Notes under the pieces: generated by a model | Told to the model about the DNA's origin: nothing | Databases searched by the model: none | The model's input: the letters and a program-made list of their open reading frames with translations, nothing else | Shown: positions 13,031 to 26,300 of the stretch, piece after piece | Layout of the letters: each line of letters starts with the position of its first letter | Numbering within the stretch: the stretch's first letter is position 1 | Assembly: GCA_034387635.1 (NCBI GenBank) | Contig: JAOANU010000004.1 | Coordinates: 310,001-374,000, forward strand | Reading direction: 5' to 3' | From: Rhodosporidiobolus odoratus | Taxonomy: Eukaryota; Basidiomycota; Microbotryomycetes; Sporidiobolales; Sporidiobolaceae | DNA length: 64,000 nucleotides | Program-made: the position numbers and the translations under genes

Positions 13031-13422
13031 TCAGAGCCGGCTAGGCAGTGGCAAGAGGAATGAGGTGGACCTTCTCAAAGGCCATTTGTTGCCGTTGTCG
13101 CTGGAGACGCTCGAGGGCGGGTTTGGCCACTCTGCCCGGGTCGACAGGAGAGGTCCGTGTGAGTTGTACGAGCCATCAGGGGCCAGCAAATCAATGTCGG
13201 CGCCAAAAAGCTGATGCCATACACAGCGACGGCATCCGGGTAGCTGTACTGCTCAAGACAAAGGAGCGCAAGAAGCCGGTCAGGCAAGCTAGCCCTGAAG
13301 ATTGCGGGAGCTGCCGACAAAGGCAGTAGTGCAGGCCTACTCGCAAGAACAGCAGACTCTGGATAGATGAAACAGAGAAGGGTACTGTAGAGGAGAGCGG
13401 TGCGTACTGCTTTTCCGTTCAT
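13031..13422 (-). CDS. Small protein with a GCxxCVW motif, possibly OXLD1-like
   Basis: The proposed model has ATG at 13422-13420, an intron with donor GTAGGC and an acceptor after a CTGAC branch-like site (CTTGAGCAG), and a stop at 13033-13031. The spliced frame runs through IQLPGCRRCVWHQLFGADID and then LLAPDGSYNSHGPLLSTRAE. GCxxCVW is the core of the short oxidoreductase-like domain (OXLD1, PF09791), where a preceding Cys pair and a Pro-rich lead are usual; those are not seen here. The first exon is hydrophobic (ALLYSTLLCFIYPESAVLA) and could be a signal or mitochondrial leader. An alternative frame also ends plausibly in AFEKVHLIPLATA, so the model is uncertain. Confidence 0.35.
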
Positions 13423-13472
13423 CTATGACCATGGCTAGCCTCGTCCCGTGCAAATCGCTGGCCTTCAGCTCA

Positions 13473-14075
13473 TCACGGCAACTCAAAGCTCCTCACCGCG
13501 TCCGACACATCTTTCCCTTCTGCGCGCTCCCCTACGCGCTCCCTGACCAACGAGATAATGCGTCCAAGGTCCTTTCCCACTGCCCTTTTGATGTCGTTCT
13601 CCCTCAGCACCTCCTCGACGACCTGTTCCAACTGTTCCTTGCTCAGCGCCGCCGCCTTTTTGGGCATGAACTCCTTCAACTGCTCAGCTTCTTGCTCGTA
13701 CTGCTCTGCGAGGTCTGTTCGAGGGGGAGTGGCAGAGCGGAAGGTTCGGGCGGCGTCGAGCCGTTTTGAGATGGCTGAATTGAGGGTTTTCAGGGGAGAG
13801 GGGGAGGAACCGGCGGAGTGGGAGGCGGTTTGAATGTCGGCGAGGATGGACTGTGTAGCAAGCAGAGGACGAATCAACAGGGCAGGGCGGACACGGGGGC
13901 AAGGGGAGGAGCTTACTTTAATGACCTGAGTCTTTGCCGGAGTTCGTGCGAGCATTGAGGCTTTGAGGGCGGTTCTCAGGCTGGCGACGAGTGGGTGGAC
14001 AGCATCAGTTGAAGCATGTCGGCGTGCGAGGAAAGGTGCAGCGCGTAGGGTGTGGGTCAAGCTAAGGGTGAACAT
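13473..14075 (-). CDS. AIM41: AIM41-type GatB/YqeY domain protein, mitochondrial
   Basis: Exons 14075-13917 and 13850-13473 are joined across a GTAAGC...ACACAG intron. The protein is about 178 residues. The N-terminus MFTLSLTHTLRAAPFLARRH is Arg/hydroxylated and fits a mitochondrial presequence. The body has LVASLRTALKASMLARTPAK, a Leu/Ala-rich helical region and the closing DAVRSFELP. Helices such as LSKEQLEQVVEEVLRENDIK match the GatB/YqeY tRNA-amidotransferase-associated fold found in yeast AIM41. The molecular role is not settled in the family; a link to mitochondrial translation is inferred from the GatB relationship. The gene is divergent from MDN1 with a ~290-base gap. Confidence 0.85.
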   Translation of the reverse strand: MFTLSLTHTLRAAPFLARRHASTDAVHPLVASLRTALKASMLARTPAKTQVIKVSSSPCPRVRPALLIRPLLATQSILADIQTASHSAGSSPSPLKTLNSAISKRLDAARTFRSATPPRTDLAEQYEQEAEQLKEFMPKKAAALSKEQLEQVVEEVLRENDIKRAVGKDLGRIISLVRERVGERAEGKDVSDAVRSFELP

Positions 14076-14368
14076 GTCGGGCGGCTGTGTGGGGGGAATG
14101 TCCGAGTCGAGCTCAAGGTCGAGGTGAGGATATTGATAGCGTCTCAGCTGGGAAGGAGACTGGGTGATAGGCTTGATTGGTGTGTTTCTACGCGTGCTAG
14201 ACTAGGTATGGCTTGATCAACTGAGATCGAGTTGCGTGTCGAGGTTGCAATTCCGTCGAGCTCGACCAAGCTCCGCTCCGCTCTTCGCCTCGCCGCCTTG
14301 CGTTCCCCTCCTCTCGTCTCCTTTATTGCTATCGCTAGCTTGTTCTGTCTATCTGACAGTGAGCTCCT
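14076..14368. promoter_or_regulatory. Divergent promoter between AIM41 and MDN1
   Basis: This 293-base region separates two divergent start codons. The MDN1 side is pyrimidine-rich (about 14250-14330), as in other 5' flanks of the window. Shared regulation of a mitochondrial and a ribosome-assembly gene is possible but untested. Confidence 0.5.
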
Positions 14369-17300
14369 ATGGAGGTAGATACACCTCCGCCCCAGCAGGG
14401 GATCCTCACCCCTCATTACACATCCCCTCTCGATAGCAACCTCGCAACTCGCACCGCTAGACTACTACAACAACTCGCAGTATTGCCTGCTACCCCCCAG
14501 ACTCAGACCGGCTTGATTCGCAAAGATGCCTACTCGACTCAGCATTGGATTCCCCTCATTCCCCTCCCCGACCTCGTCCTCCTTCTCTCCGTCCTCCCAT
14601 CGAACCAACTACCCGACAACCTCCCCTTCGCCGTCCCTACTTCGCAACTCGGTTTGGCGACCCGCAAGCAACTCCTCGACACTCTCGCACGCCTCGCCCT
14701 CGAACCCAGCCTCACCATCCCAGTTCTGTCCACCTTCCGCCCGGTTGCAGCCGCCCTCGTCGGACAATGGGTCGAGCTCCTAGGCCTCAGCGACGAAGGA
14801 ACTTGGCGAGCTGGAGAACCCGGAGTCGAACAAGCCTCGGGAGAAAAGGACGCTGTCGAAAAGGTTTGGACGGCCCTCGTCAGGAGTTTGCCATTACTGG
14901 GCAATATAGCTATGCCGTACGTTGCACTCGTCTTACTCTTGTCGCGCAAACCATATCTTGACGCTGGAAGTCGCAGTTACTTCCGACTCTTACTCCGCCA
15001 CCCTCTTCTCGCTTCGCCACCCCTCGCGGACCCTTCCTCCGCCGCATTCCTGCCATCTCTCCTCGCCCTGCACTCGGCGATTCACCACCTCCCCTCCCTT
15101 CCCTCTATCTCGGGGTGGTCCCTCCCTCCGGCCGTCGAGCAACTCATGAAATCTCACCCGCACCGCGGTACTCGACTCGTCGCCTGGCGCATCGTGCGCG
15201 CTTGGCTCGGCCTGTATGCCGGAACAGGCGAAGAACTCAAGCGTCAGTGGGTGTGGCGCCTCCCCGCTTCGACGGGACACGAGGTCGAGCCCCTTGCGCC
15301 GGCTGTACCGTACGAGGAGGAATATGCGGACGAGTATACGGCGATGTTTGGAGCGGATCCTGCTGCCGTCAAGGATGCGGAGGATATCTTGCCTGAAGGG
15401 TTTGGGGAAGAGCTTGAGTCAGCTGAGGGTAGCAGTCGGCTGGTGGAGGGCGGGCTCGAAGTGCTGGTCAGGAGGCAAGGTGTTGATCCCTGGGTTTTGC
15501 CGATGCTCGAAGGTGCCAGGGCTGGCGAGGAGCGCAGACAGGCGCTCGGTACCTCATTCGAACTCGATGGAGGCGCGCAAGAAGCTGTCGAATCGCTTAC
15601 CCAGGAGGAACTGGGAAAGACGGTGGTCGTGGTTTCAGGCGCTCTCGCTTTTCGCGAGGGCCTGATTCCCTCCCTCGCTAGCGCTACCAGCCTCACCTCA
15701 GCTCCCTCCCCGGTCGCTTCCATTTCGGCCACCCACGCGACTGCACCCTCTTCGACGGGCCCGCAGCCCGAAACCTTTGTTGAAACCTCAGCCCACGACC
15801 TTCTCCTTTCTCAGCTCGTCAGCAATGTTGGCTGTCGAGTTCCTACGCTCGTCACCGGCTCTCCCAGTTCGGGCAAACAGAGCTCCATCACCCATCTCTG
15901 GAACCTAGTCCATTCCTCCCCTTCTTCCTCTAGCCCGACCAAGGAAGCAAAGCGTCGCGGTCTCGTCGTCATCAATCTGGCCGATCGGTCTCTGGACAGC
16001 AAATCCCTCCTCGGGTCCCTCTCTTCGGCTCCGACCTCGTCTTCCTCCTCGGCTTCTGCCGCTGGAGCCGGAAACTTTACTTTCGTCGAAGGTCCCCTCA
16101 CTCGAGCAGTTCGTCAAGGACGTTGGCTTCTACTTCTCAACATTGATCAAGCCGCGCCTGAACTGCTTTCCGTCGTCAAGGTCGTCGCGGAGCGCATGTT
16201 CACCTCTGCTGAGCAAGCCAAGGTAGGAAAGGTTTACGGCGGGATTGGAGCTGAAGAAGCGGATGGCGGAGTAGGGATAAGAGTTGGAGGTGGAGAGGGA
16301 AGGTGGGTGCGAGCGGGGGAAGGGTTCATGCTCTTTGCGACGCGGTCGGTCCCCGCCTCGTCACTTTCCACCGACGCTTCCGCCCCTTCTCCCATGGCGA
16401 CCTTCTTCGCCTCGCACTTTTTCGAAGACGTCGTCCTTCGCCCTCTCGACAGCGCCGAAGTCGCGCAGATTGTCAAGGGGCGGTATGGGCCGCAGTTGGA
16501 TCGGGTTGGTGGGTTGGCGGAATTGCTCGTGGAGAGTTGGGAGAGGGTTGGGGAATTGGCGACGTTGGCAAAGGATGGTGGACAGGGTGGGAGTAAGAGG
16601 GATGTCGGAGTGAGGGATCTGCTCAGGTCCGTTCTTTCGCGCCTTTCCCCGTTTTTGTCTTGTCTGATGCCACTTTGCCTGGACATAGGTGGTGCCGCCG
16701 AGTCGCCCATCTGTTGCCTTCTGCACTCTCCCTCTCTTCTCTCGCTTCAAATCCGACACTCCAAGAAGAAGTCTTTGTCGAAGCTCGCGACGTATTCCTC
16801 GGCTCGATGGTCCTCCCTCCTGCCGCCACTGCGCCCAATCCCGCCGCCGTCACGCCCGAAGAAGCCGCCGCTGCGCTCTCGGCGCACTCGAGGCCCAGAG
16901 ACCGCTTCTCGACTCTCGCCCGTTCTCTCGCCACTTCCCTCGGCTTGAGCACCGAGCGCGCCGAGTGGTGCCTTCGCCGTCGAGTACCCGAACTTGTCCT
17001 TCCCACGATCGACACTTCTTCTGGCGTGGCCCTTACCGCAGCTGAGCAAGCCGACTTGGCGGTTAAAGTCGGTCGAGTCTCGCTACCCTACCTCGCGCCT
17101 TCGAAGCGCTCGAGCGAGTCTCGCCCTTACGCTTTGACCAAGCCTTCCCTCGTGGTGCTCGAGAAACTCGCCGTCTGTCTCTCGCTCTCGGAACCCGTCT
17201 TGCTCGTTGGTGAGACGGGAACGGGTAAGACGGCTGCGGTGGGCTATTTGGCGGAGTTGATGGGGAAACGGTTGACGGCCCTGAATTTGAGTAACCAGAC

Positions 17301-20300
17301 TGAGGCGGGAGATTTGGTGGGTGGGTTTAGGCCAATTGATGAGGCGGAGGAGGCTAGGAGTGCGTCCTTTTTCCCCTTGCTCGGTGACATCGGCTGTGAC
17401 TGACGGGTTCTTTTTTGTCCTGCTGATGCAGGATCCGCATCTGAGCTCGTCAACCGCTTCGTCGAGCTTTTTGGGGCGACCTTCAGCCTCTCCAAGAACG
17501 CCGACTTTGTCACGCATGTTCGCAAGGCGTTCGACAAGAAGCGCTACCCTCGCCTCGTGGGGCTTTGGCGGGAAGCGACGAGAATGGCGTCCAGTCGAGT
17601 CAGTCCCGACGCACCTCCTGCAGGCGGCGACGAGCAGGCTCAGCGGAAACGACGCAAGGTCGATTCGGCCAAGGCGGCGTTGGCGGAACGATGGAAGGAC
17701 TTCACAACCGTTGTCGGGGACTTCGAGCATCGTCACGTTCACGCCGGCGGAAAGGGCAAGGCCAAGTTCGTCTTCTCGTTCGTCGAAGGACCTTTGGCGC
17801 AAGCCATCCGGAACGGCGATTGGGTGTTGCTCGACGAGGTCAATCTCGCCTCTTCCGAAACCCTCGAGTCCCTCTCGACCCTCCTGCAAGCCCCCGACTC
17901 GTCCCTCGTTCTCACTGAGCAGGGCGACCTCGAGCCCATTCCCCGTCATCCCGAGTTCCGTCTCCTCGCCTGCATGAACCCCGCCACCGATGTCGGCAAG
18001 CGTGACCTTCCCACCGGACTTCGGGCCAAGTTCTCCGAAATCTGGGTCCCGCCTCCCGACGAGGACCGCGACGCTCTTCGCATCATCGTCGAAGGTTACA
18101 TTGGTCGCGTGGCCGTCTCGGATCGAAAAGTCGTCGACGACGTGGCTGAGCTTTACGCCGTGGTCAAGAACCTCGCCCTACGCGCTCAACTCGCCGACGG
18201 TCAGAACCTCCCGCCGCACTTCTCGATGCGTACCCTTGCCCGCGCGCTCAGCTTTGCCGCCGAGTTTGCACCGATGTTTGGACTTCGAAGGGCGTTGTAC
18301 GAAGGGTTCATCATGGCCTTTACGATGCTTCTCGACGAGCGTTCTCAGGCCGTCGTCCGCACCCTTATCGACAAGCATATCGTCCAACCGGCCAAGAACC
18401 CCAAGTCGTTGATGGAGCGCGTGCCGGCCCTTCCTGCTGGTCTCGAGCGAGCTATTCGCATTCACCATTACTGGCTCGAAGAAGGTCCTCAGGAGCCGGA
18501 AGAACCCGAGGATTACATTCTCACGTCGTCGGTGCAGGCCAAGGTGTGCGATTTGGCTCGAGCCGTCCTCACTCGCAAGGTGCCCGTTCTCATTCAAGGT
18601 CCGACTTCGGCGGGTAAGACGTCGGTGGTTGAGTACCTCGCTAAGCGGACTGGTCACCGCTTCGTTCGGATCAACAACCACGAACATACCGACATTCAAG
18701 AGTACGTCGGCACCTATGTTTCCGACCCGCATTCCGGCAAACTCGTCTTCCAGGAGGGTGTTCTCGTCCGAGCCCTCCGCCGGGGCGACTGGATCGTTCT
18801 CGACGAACTCAACCTCGCGCCCACCGACGTTCTCGAAGCCCTCAACCGTCTCCTCGACGACAATCGCGAGCTCGTCATCCCCGAAACGGGCGAAGTCGTT
18901 CGCCCCCACCCCCATTTTATGCTCTTCGCCACGCAGAACCCTCCGGGTCTCTACGGCGGTCGCAAAGTCCTCTCCCGCGCCTTCCGCAACCGTTTCCTCG
19001 AGATGCACTTCGGCGACGTGCCCAAGGACGAGCTCAAGACCATTCTGGAGCGACGTTGCCGAATCGCCCCTTCCCACGCCGAAAAGACCGTCAATGTCTT
19101 CCTCGAACTCCAGCGTCGTCGACAAGCTGGTCGAGTCTTTGAGCAGAAGCAGGCGTTCGCTACGCTTCGTGATTTGTTCCGATGGGGCGGTCGAGGGCCG
19201 GTTGAGACGATTCAGCAACTCGCTGAAGATGGGTATATGCTTCTAGCGGAGAGAGCTAGGAGGGTGGACGATAAGCAGGTGGTCAAGGATGTGCTGGAGG
19301 AGGTGCTTAGGGTCAAGTTGGATGAGAAGAGTTTGTATAACTTTGGGAGATTGCCGCAAATGGATTTACCGGTTCCAGTACGTTGCTCCCCCTCACTCTC
19401 TCGACTGCAGTCTGGCCAACATTGCTGACTTATCTGACTTTATCGTCTCCAGCCTCAGGACGCTGGACTCGTTTGGACTTCGGCCATGCGCCGCCTCTAC
19501 TTCCTCATCGCCGCTTCCCTCGAGCGCAACGAACCCGTCCTCCTCGTCGGCGAGACCGGCGCCGGAAAGACGTCTGTTTGCCAGGCTCTTGCCCTCGCTC
19601 TCAGTCGCCAACTTCACATCGTCGGCTGCCACCAGAATACCGAGACGGCAGATCTGCTCGGTGGTCAGCGACCTCTTCGGAACCGAGCGGCGCTGCAGGC
19701 TGGTCTTCGCAAGGAGGCTGTTGAGCTGCTCGAGCAGGCGGGCAGACCCCTGCCCGCAGACGACGAGGTCGACTTCGAGGACGTCCTCGCCTTCGTCGAG
19801 TCTGCTGCGAACGAAACGAAGGATGGGCCAGCGAAGACGCTGGCGACCCGAATGCGCGCAACGACGGCGCTCTTCGAATGGCACGACGGGCCCCTCGTTC
19901 AAGCCATGCGAGGTGGCGACCTAATCCTCCTCGACGAAATCTCCCTCGCGGACGATTCCGTCCTTGAACGCCTCAACTCGGTCCTCGAACCTTCGCGCAC
20001 GCTCGTCCTCGCTGAGAAGGGCGGTCATGACCTCGATGACATTCGTGTGGTAGGTCAGGAGGGGTTCCAAATTCTCGCGACGATGAACCCGGGAGGTGAC
20101 TTTGGCAAGAAGGAACTCTCCCCGGCGCTTCGGAATCGCTTCACCGAGATTTGGGTCCCCGCCGTCGATGACCCGCAGGATTTGCTGTTCATCATTGGCA
20201 GCCGGTGGGCGAAGGCACAGCGCGAGGTGCTCGAGCCGTTTGGGGAGAAGATTCTCGAGTTTGCGAAATGGTTGGCGGGGCAGATTGGCCAGAGTGAGGG

Positions 20301-23300
20301 ATTGGGGATTGGGTTGCGGGACATTTTGGGTTGGGTGGACTTTTTGAACGTTGCCGCGAGGCGGCAAGGCACGAGGTGCGTTCAGAGGTCTCTCTTTCTA
20401 CCTCTTATGATTCGCATTTAATGACGCTCTCTCCCAATATTCTTAGTACGCTCAGCATGGCCGACGCCTTTTGTCAAGGTGCACTTATGACCGTGGTCGA
20501 CGGACTTGGCGCGTTGCCGACAACCTCGGGTCTCTCGAAGGACGGACTCGACAAGCTTCGCGCGGCCTGCTGGCGCTTCCTCGAACAGCTCGTTCCGGCG
20601 ACGATGCCTCCCGAATCGATGCCCCTTGACGTTGTCGAAGTCGAAGGGCTGTTCTCTATCGGTCCCTTCTCTGTCAAGAAGGGCGAACTTCCTCCCGCCA
20701 AAGTCGACTACACTCTCCTCGCCCCAACGACCCGCCTCAACGCCATGCGCCTTCTTCGAGCGCTTCAGCTGTCCAAGCCCGTCCTCCTCGAAGGTAGTCC
20801 TGGTGTCGGCAAGACCAGTCTCGTCACCGCCTTGAGCGCTGCAACCGGCCACTCCCTCGTCCGTATTAATCTTTCCGACCAGACCGACCTCATGGACCTC
20901 CTCGGCAGTGACTTGCCTGTTGAGGGTGGGAAGAGTGGCGAGTTCGCGTGGAAGGATGCGCCTTTCTTGGCCGCCATGCAGAAGGGTGAATGGGTACTGC
21001 TTGACGAGATGAATCTCGCTTCACAGTCCGTTCTCGAGGGTCTCAACTCGTGCCTCGACCACCGTGGTGCCGTCTACATCCCCGAGCTCGATCGCACCTT
21101 CAACCGCCATCCCGACTTCCGCATCTTCGCCGCTCAGAACCCGCTCGGCCAAGGTGGTGGGCGCAAGGGCTTGCCCAAGTCTTTCCTCGATCGCTTCAGT
21201 CTCGTCCACATGGAGGAGCTCAACAGCACCGACCTCAACGCCATTGCCGCTGCTCTCTATCCCGATATCGACCCTACCATCCTCGGCAAGATGATCGCTT
21301 TCAACACTACTGTGCATCGCCAGACGATGGAGGCTCGCGCGTTTGGCATGGAGGGATCCCCTTGGGAATTCAACCTGCGAGACGTCCTCCGCTGGCTCTC
21401 CTTGATCCGTTCCTCCTCCGGTCTTGACAAGCGGCGAAACGAGGCAGTCGAATACACCCGTCTTCTCTACCTTCAGCGATTCCGCAACCTCTCCGACCGC
21501 CAGCACGTCGCCCGGCTCTTCGATGAAGCGTTCGGTGAGATGGTCAACCCTCTCGAGCGACCGTGGCCTTTCATCGCTACCGTCAACGCTCAGTTCGGCC
21601 ACTCCTTCCTCCCCCGCCGCGACCAGTCTCTCCACGCCGAGCGGGCTTCCTCCACTCTCCCCTTCCGCCGCCGTTCCCTCCCCACCCTCGAAGCCTTGGC
21701 CAAGTGCCTCAACATGGGTTGGCTCGCGATTCTTACCGGCACACGCGGCACGGGCAAGACGGCGCTCGTTCGGCAGGTTGCCGCTCTCGAAGGTCGCCGT
21801 CTGCGCGAGTTCACGATGAACGCCGAAGTCGATACGCTCGAGCTTCTCGGGTCGTTCGAGCAGGCGGATCGGTTCCGGGAATTCGATGGTCTCGCCGCAG
21901 AGGCATCTTCACTGTTGCAGGAGACCGCGACGGCGCAGCTCCGAGCAGACGGTGCCTCAGGGGTACACCGGGCGATGGCTCGCATCCGTCAGCTTCGCGC
22001 GCAGATTATCGCCGAAGCTGCCAACCTCGAAGCCTCTGCGGTTGGGCAGGCTATCCGGGAGGTCTTCGCCGATCTTCCGGCCGTCAGCACTTCTCGCCTC
22101 GAGCACCTCTCCACCAAGATCGACACCGCTATCGACACTGCCGCTGCAACTACTGGCGCTGCTCGCTTTGAATGGGTTGACGGTCCTCTTGTGCAGGCCA
22201 TGAAGAACGGCGACTGGCTTCTTGTTGAAGACGCTAACCTCTGCAGCCCTTCTGTTCTCGATCGCCTCAACTCACTGTTCGAGACAGGAGGCCGCCTACA
22301 GCTCGCAGAACGCGGCCCCGTCAACGGCGAGATTCAGATTATCGCGCCTCATCCCGACTTCCGCCTCGTCATGACTCTCGACCCTCGCAACGGCGAGCTT
22401 TCTCGTGCCATGCGCAATCGCGGTATCGAGATTGCTGTTCTTCCGTCATCTCCCCAGCCTCCCTCGACCGCAGCAGACTCTTCTTTCGACTCCGACAACT
22501 TCCGAGAGCCGGCTCTGGATCCACTTTCTCGCCTTGCTAGTGTCGTCAAATCGTCGAACGGAACAGTCTCTTCAGCAGCGCTTGCTCAACAGCTCGCCTC
22601 AACACTGTCTCCCGCGCATCACCCGCTTGCTCTTCGTGCACTTCGGACGTTTTCGTTCGCAGACTCAACCGCATGCGAGTTTGTCGTGCGTCAACTTTCG
22701 CAGCACGCCCTTGTCCAGCAGGCTACAGCAGCAAAGCAAGCGTTGGCGGTATCGCGGGAAGTGCCATTCAATCTTTTTGCCCTCCAGGTCCGTGCTGATC
22801 CACCTTTCTTCCCCCTCGGGTTATGTCCAGGTGTCGAAGAAGGAAGATTGCTGAGTCATGGTTGTACATGTTTGTCATTTTGCAATGCAGCCCGTCGATT
22901 CCTCCCTCATTCCGCTGCCAGTCGCGCTCGAAAGTAGTTCTCCGGTCCCGCTGCCGAACCTTCTGTCGTCCCTCCTCGAGTCCCTTGTCTTCCTCCTCCT
23001 CTCTCCAGCATCTCGCCCGCAAGGTCTTCGTCGCGCCGCCGCGAAACCCGCTCGCCTTCTCGCCGTTTGGGACAAGTCGCTCCTCGCCAGCCATGGCAAG
23101 ATCAAGTTGGAGGAAGCCGACGATACCATCGCCTCCCTGTTCCCTCTATATGCCGCGCTAGGAGGTCTCGTGGCTCGTCTCGCCGCTTTGAACCTCAAAG
23201 AACTCACCGAGGAAGAGCGCTTGGTACGTTCCTTACTGATTTGAACCAGAGTTGCCCTTTACTGATGATCCATGGCATCTGCAGGCTCTTAGTCAGTCGG

Positions 23301-26300
23301 CCAAGTCGCTCCAAGCCCTCACTACCGAGCTCGAAGCGGTCTCCAACTCGCTCGAGCTTGACTTTTCGACCGTTCAGCATGTCGTCGCTTGGATCGAGAC
23401 GGCCCTTCAACAACTGCCGGCTTCGCTCCAATCACTCGCCGCAGAAGCCATCGAGCGTCTCGTGCCTCTTCGGACGTCGCTCACGCTTACGAGCGGTAAA
23501 GCAATGGAGCAAATCTGGAAGGCTTCGTTGCCTTATAAGCCGGCTAGTCCGGCGCTTGCCGAGGCCTACTCTCGCTTGATGGCGCGTGGTACGAGTAGCA
23601 CGGGCGAAGTATGGGACAAGGGTGAGCCGTCTTCACGGAAAGCATGGCCTAGGCTTGAATCCCTTACTCTCCTCTCCTTTGCAGCCCTTTCCGCCCTTTT
23701 CCTCGAGATCAGCGTCGCTCTCGGTGTGCCACAAGATCACAAGCAACTGCAGTATCAGCATAGTGCTGTCGAGATTATTGAAAACCTACTCAAGGTGAGC
23801 GCTTCCAGCTCCTTCACCCAAATTCCGTGCCTCCGCTGACTTTCCCCGATCTCGCAGCGCATTCCGGCTGCGCCTACGCAAGACCGCTCGGACGACCCTG
23901 TTCTCGACCTCGCCGATGCTTCCAACGCTGCTAGCTTGCAAGTAGCGGAGCTCGCCGCCGTCTCGACTGTATTGCTCGGCCGTCCTTCGGTAGGTCTTCC
24001 CGTTCTTGTCCGGCGTTCTTGGCTCACGTTCCATTTTTCTAGACTCTCGCCGCCGGAGTTCTCGTGAAAGTTGTACAGGGCAGCGGGGCCATTCCGCTTT
24101 CCGACGCCGTCGCGGTTCACCAGCTCGCATCTTGGCCAACGGGAAGCCCTGAGGGTGCGTTGAGCTCTTCATAACGCTTGGATTCCTCCTGATCTCCCGT
24201 CCCGGTGCAGCCAAATCTGCCGCCGTCTTCGCCACCTTACTCCACTGGAGTGAGCATCTGGCTCGAGGCCTTGACAAGGTGACACGCCTGCGCCTTTCTT
24301 GATCTGGTCCCTGCTGACACTTTGATCCTGTCAGTCTTCTGTAACGGCTTCTCCTGCCGAAATCGCGCGCCCGTACCTCCTGCGGAAGGTCATTGAGCTG
24401 CGGTACGTTGCGATTAACCATTTCCGCTCCTCCAGGCTAGACTGACTTCCTCTGATTACCCTAGCTCCGGCGAAACACCCACTTTGGGCAATCTCGTGAC
24501 CCAGTCTAGTGCGCTCGCGTCCGCAGCGAAGCTCCAGCTCACTACCACCGCTTCCGACTCGTCTTCGCGCATCGAGTCTCTGCGCGCCGCCCTTTTCGCC
24601 TTGATCGGTCTGGTGCGTTTTTTTTGCACTTTCAGGCTCTGCTCCCCGCGCTGACTTCTCTCCCTTTACAGGTCGTCTCGTCAGATGAACGGGAAACTGC
24701 GCAGATCACGCCGAGCACAATCGTTGAGGTCGTCAGCGAGCACGTTTCGGGCTCCACCGCCCTTTCCGAGGCACACGACCGGTACCTCTCTAGCACTTTG
24801 CCGTCGCTGCAGGGCGCCGAAGTACGCCTTCCCGGCGTTGCAAGCGGATTTGTTGCCTTCGCTCGCTTCCTTTGGCACCTCTACGTCCCCAACCTGCCGA
24901 TTGACCCGGCCGTCGGCCTTCGAGCACACTCCGGCTTCCTGACGCGCCAGCTCACCGCCATGTCAGACGTCCTCGCCGCGGTCAAGCTCGACGAGCTCGC
25001 CGTCACCGGAAACGACAGCAACGCCAAGTTGATCAGGGTTCAGCAGGAGCTCAACATCCTTCGCCACGACCTCGAGAGGGCGGGAGTGGCCCCCGTCACG
25101 CGCGAGGGCAACCCAGCGCTTCTTTCTGCTCTGTTCGCCGAGCTCAAGTCCTTCCAGGAGCAAATCGTTGGCGATAATCAAGTCGACAGCCTTCTCAAGG
25201 AGCTCGAGAGGCCTTGGTCACCGGTCGCTGCGAGCCGGGAAGGCAATCTCCAGCGATCCATCGACACCCTTCTGCGCCGTCTCGACCACGCCTACGGAGA
25301 GAGCAGCGATATCGTCAGTCCTATCCGCCTCGCCCTCGCCACCTTCAAGATCGGATTCGCGCTTCTCGCGCATGTCTCCCAAGCCGACGCTGCCCCTTCC
25401 AGCGAAGTCCCTTTCCGCACCCTCACGAGCCGCCTCACCGCCTTCCCTTCCGTCGCCCATCTTTCCGCCGTCCATGAGGACGAGCTTCCCCTCAGCATCA
25501 AAGCTGGCGAAGCCCCGCTTCATCCGGCACAAGCAACCCTTCTACAGCTCGCAGCCCTTACTTCGAGCGTCACCGAAGAGGCCGTCACCGTTGATGCAGC
25601 GGTGGTTCGCCTCACCCAGCTCTACGAACGTCTACACTACCTCTGGGCGATGGATCGCCGGCATGCGGAGGAAGAGGCCGAGGAGGCGGCCTCGCTTTAC
25701 AAGGCCAAGGTCGATGTTCAGCAAGTCGCGACGGACGAAGAGATCGAGGCCGCCGAGTTCGCCAAGCTATTCCCGACTTTCGAGGACGAGGCAGAGAAGG
25801 GCGACGGCTTGCCTGCTCCAACAGCCACGTCAAGCAAAACTCGTCTCGTACAGGTATCGGATCAACACCTTCTCTCGAAGCTCCATGTTGGGCTCTTCGG
25901 GGTCCAGCCAAGCGGCTTCGCCTCGACTTCGGCCGCAACGCTGAACCGCCTACGACAAGCCGGCGTGCTGACTCTCCTTCCCCGCCTCTACGATTCCCTC
26001 GACGAGCACCTGGATCGTGCGAGTGCCGCCTACCGGGTCCGAGCTCTCGTCGAGCTCAGTCAGGCCGCCAACCCGCCCGAGCAAGTTGAGGCGCCGCACC
26101 ACGACTTCTATTCGGAGGCCAACGTGCGCGAAACCGCTAAGGTTGTTCCCGTCCTGCTCACCTTCGTCGATCGCCTCGCGGAGCTCATCGTCAAGTGGCC
26201 GGATCAGGTGGTATTGCAGAGCTTACGCGACCGCTGCCACTCTATCCTCACCCTTACCGCCGACGCGTCCATCGCACTCGTCCTCACCAACCTAGAACAG

